DNA from: Apostichopus japonicus
Lineage: Eukaryota; Echinodermata; Holothuroidea; Aspidochirotida; Stichopodidae
Reading direction: 5' to 3'
Assembly (NCBI RefSeq): GCF_037975245.1
Contig: NC_092574.1
Span: 6,194,713-6,258,712 of the forward strand
Length of the DNA: 64,000 nucleotides
In this document: one piece after another, positions 61,724-64,000 of the stretch
Position numbering within the stretch: position 1 is the stretch's first letter
How the letters are laid out: each line of letters starts with the position of its first letter
Position numbers and translations under genes: made by a program
Notes under the pieces: model-generated
The model's input: the letters and a program-made list of their open reading frames with translations, nothing else
Databases searched by the model: none
Told to the model about the DNA's origin: nothing

Positions 61724-64000
61724 TGGAAAGCCCTAATCAGAATATATGCTGTTGCATGTGCTACATTCATACAATTTGATATATTAGAGAGAAAATAGGG
61801 ATGTACACTGTTATGGCTTTCTCCTATTGTTTGAGAAAGATTTTTTTTACCATTTCCAACAGCATAGATTAAGGTGATGTATATTAAATGTAATGTCAAA
61901 GGGTTTTTTTTTTTTGCTATTAGGGTCCCAATGTGTGTGAGAATTTAATGAACAGTCTAATATTAATTTTTGACCATCTTATTTTCACCGTTTCAAAGTT
62001 TTGATGTCATTCCAAATTGGTGAACTGCTTAATCTCAAATACAACAGAGTAGAAATTACCTTGTCCACCTTTTACAGGCTCCACCCATATGTGGAACCAT
62101 CATGTTGGGCAAAAGGGGGGGGGGGGTTGCTAGAGGGGGAAACTGGGAAAGCAGCCATATGTAGGTTAGAGCTATCATTAGGATCAAATATTTGAAAGCA
62201 TAGGATTTTATGTGTATTCATCCTTGTTGAATTGGATGGAGGGTCGGGGAGGGGTGGGGGGTGTCCAATTGACTTGGCTGCCCTCTTGGTCGTCTATTTG
62301 CTTTTCTCCCTGCTACATAAAGTTTGATATGTCCTGAAAATTACAGTTTGTACACTATCACACTATCTAGCTCATTGCATGTGGCAAGTGGTGTGGGTTA
62401 CTATGGAATCAGGTACCGTATACAGGGTCAGACCTTCATAACGCCCCAACATTGTGATATTATGTATAAGTAATGTTTTGATGACATTCCACTAGTTGAG
62501 TGGGAATGAGGGGTGGGGATGATTGGAAAGCCCTAATCAGAATATATGCTGTTGCATGTGCTACGTTCATACAATTTGATATATTATAGAGAAAATAGGG
62601 ATGTACACTGTTATGGCTTTCTCCTATTGTTTGAGAAAGATTTTTTTTACCATTTCCAACAGCATAGATTAAGGTGATGTATATTAAATGTAACGTCAAA
62701 GGTTTTTTTTTTTACTATTAGGGTCCAATGTGTGTGAGAATTTAATGAACAGTCTAATATTAATTTTTGACCATTTTTTTTTCACCGTTTCTAAGTTTTG
62801 ATGTCATTCCAAATTGGTGAACTGCTTAATCTCAAATACATCAGTGTAGAAAATTTCCTTGTCCAACTTTTACAGACTCCACCCATATGTGGAACCATCA
62901 TGTGGGGCAGATGGCGGGGGGGGGGGGGGGGGTTGCTGGAGGGTGAAACTGGGAAAGCAGCTATATGTAGGTTAGAGCTATCATTAGGATCAAATATTTG
63001 AAAGCATAGGATTTTATGTGTATTCATCCTTGTTGAATGGGATGGAGGGTTGGGGAGGGGTGGGGGGGTCCAATTGACTTGGCTGCCCTCTTGGTCGTCT
63101 ATTTGCTTTTCTCCCTGCTACGTAAAGTTTGATATGTCCTGAAAATTACAGTTTGTACACTATCACTCTATCTAGATCATTGCATGTGGCAAGTGGTGTG
63201 GGTTATTATGGAATCAGGTACCGTATACAGGGTCAGACCTCCATAACGCCCTAATAATGTGATATTATGTATAAATAATGTTTTGATGTCATTCCACTAG
63301 TTGAGTGGGAATGAGAGGTGGGTATGATTGGAAAGCCCAAATCAGAATATATATGCTGTTGCATGTGCTGCATTCATACAATTTGATATATTATAGAGAA
63401 AATAGGGATGTACACTGTTATGGCTTTCTCCTATTGTTTGAGAAAGATTTTTTTTACCATTTCCAACAGCATAGATTAAGGTGATGTATATTATATATAA
63501 AGTAGAAGGTTTTTTTTTCTTCCAACTATTAGGTTTCCCATAATGTGTGTGAGAATTTAATGAACAGTCTAATATTAATTTTTGACCATCTTATTTTCAC
63601 CGTTTCAAAGTTTTGATGTCATTCCAAATTGATGAACTGCTTAATCTCAAATACATCAGTGTAGAAATTACCTTGTCCAACTTTTACAGGCTCCACCCAT
63701 ATGTGGAACCATCATGTTGGGCAAACAGGGGGGGGGGGGTTGCTGGAAGGGGAAACTGGGAAAGCAGCTATATGTAGGTTAGAGCTATCATTAGGATCAA
63801 ATATTTGAAATCATAGAATTTTATGTGTATTCATCCTTGTTGAATGGGATGGAGGGTCGGGGAGGGGTGGGGGTATCCAATTGACTTGGCTGCCCTATTG
63901 GTCGTCTATTTGCTTTTCTCCCTGCTACGTAAAGTTTGATATGTCCTGAAAATTACAGTTTGTACACTATCACTCTATCTAGCTCATTGCATGTGTCAAG

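Larger units (their letters stand above)
56400..62400 (+). repeat. Higher-order mosaic with a 4,608-bp period and a nested 2.4-kb period
   Basis: GCAGCCATATG and the short-monomer junction CTCCGTGGGGATG repeat at 4,608 bp (57,101 and 61,709). A GGCAGAAGGCTGGGG marker repeats at 2,405 bp (58,299 and 60,704). The two periods overlap. Confidence 0.75.
29250..64000 (+). repeat. Satellite array, about 803-bp monomer, 44 visible copies, continues past window
   Basis: The anchor TGTCATTCCAAATTG recurs at about 29481, 30281, 31083, 31892, 32663, 33467, 34276, 35079, 35850, 36653, 37458, 38230, 39031, 39901, 40679, 41481, 42351, 43158, 43964, 44760, 45560, 46366, 47170, 47970, 48776, 49578, 50378, 51180, 51987, 52787, 53589, 54389, 55191, 55991, 56798, 57399, 58197, 59003, 59807, 60604, 61407, 62008, 62804 and 63619. 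Most spacings are 795-810. Exceptions are about 771 (a 35-bp deletion), 870 (a 68-bp internal duplication) and 601 (a 203-bp deletion). All copies are head-to-tail. Copies are highly similar by eye, and the most diverged are at the left edge. No rRNA, tRNA or known gene is recognisable in the unit. Open frames in the unit shift with indels and homopolymer length. Confidence 0.97.

Noticed and set aside
29250-64000. Array considered as CRISPR, ribosomal DNA or a tandem gene family
   Set aside because: The unit is about 800 bp without short repeats and unique spacers, has no rRNA-like segment, and has no conserved coding frame.

Overview
The window is eukaryotic. It holds two many-exon genes with GT-AG introns and clear phase continuity, a decayed Ty3/Gypsy retrotransposon, microsatellites, and a very long satellite array. 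A CLCA family gene with both the metalloprotease and von Willebrand A modules, plus this intron density, suggests an invertebrate animal, perhaps a marine deuterostome such as an echinoderm. The species is an inference and is not shown by the sequence.

Region 1 (1-12,077, minus strand): CLCA copy A (calcium-activated chloride channel regulator family). It starts with a signal-peptide exon at 12,077, continues through the HExxH metalloprotease head and the first vWA exon, and runs off the left edge in its last exon. It is damaged. About 2.2 kb carrying two vWA exons is deleted near 7,021, exon 13 is frameshifted relative to copy B, and the exon just before the HEWGH exon cannot be found.

Region 2 (12,078-17,127): intergenic sequence with a degenerate Ty3/Gypsy pol relic on the plus strand (about 13,270-16,230). 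Zinc knuckle, protease, reverse transcriptase, RNase H and integrase fragments are recognisable in that order, with many frame breaks.

Region 3 (17,128-26,784, minus strand): CLCA copy B, a head-to-tail paralogue. Twelve exons join without a break into an 870-codon open frame: cysteine-rich segment, complete vWA domain with MIDAS residues, beta-rich and FN3-like region, Thr-rich stalk, one transmembrane helix and a basic cytoplasmic tail. Homology to copy A stops at a CA microsatellite near 26,850, and the exons for the signal peptide and protease head are not seen in the window.

Region 4 (26,870-29,250): no gene recognised. At its right end lies a diverged, inverted copy of the satellite monomer (about 28,845-29,160).

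Region 5 (about 29,250-64,000, running off the right edge): tandem satellite with 44 visible copies of a monomer of about 803 bp. The array is a mosaic of higher-order repeats (4-mer of about 3.19 kb, 3-mer of about 2.45 kb, 6-mer of about 4.82 kb, and a block of about 4.61 kb). Each monomer carries a poly(G) tract, a strong G-quadruplex motif, short hairpins and a poly(T) tract. The recurrent small open frames in the monomers are not convincing genes.

The two CLCA copies carry complementary damage: A has the 5' head but a broken vWA domain, and B has an intact vWA-to-tail body but no visible 5' head. Copy B's missing exons, if they exist, must lie beyond the satellite.
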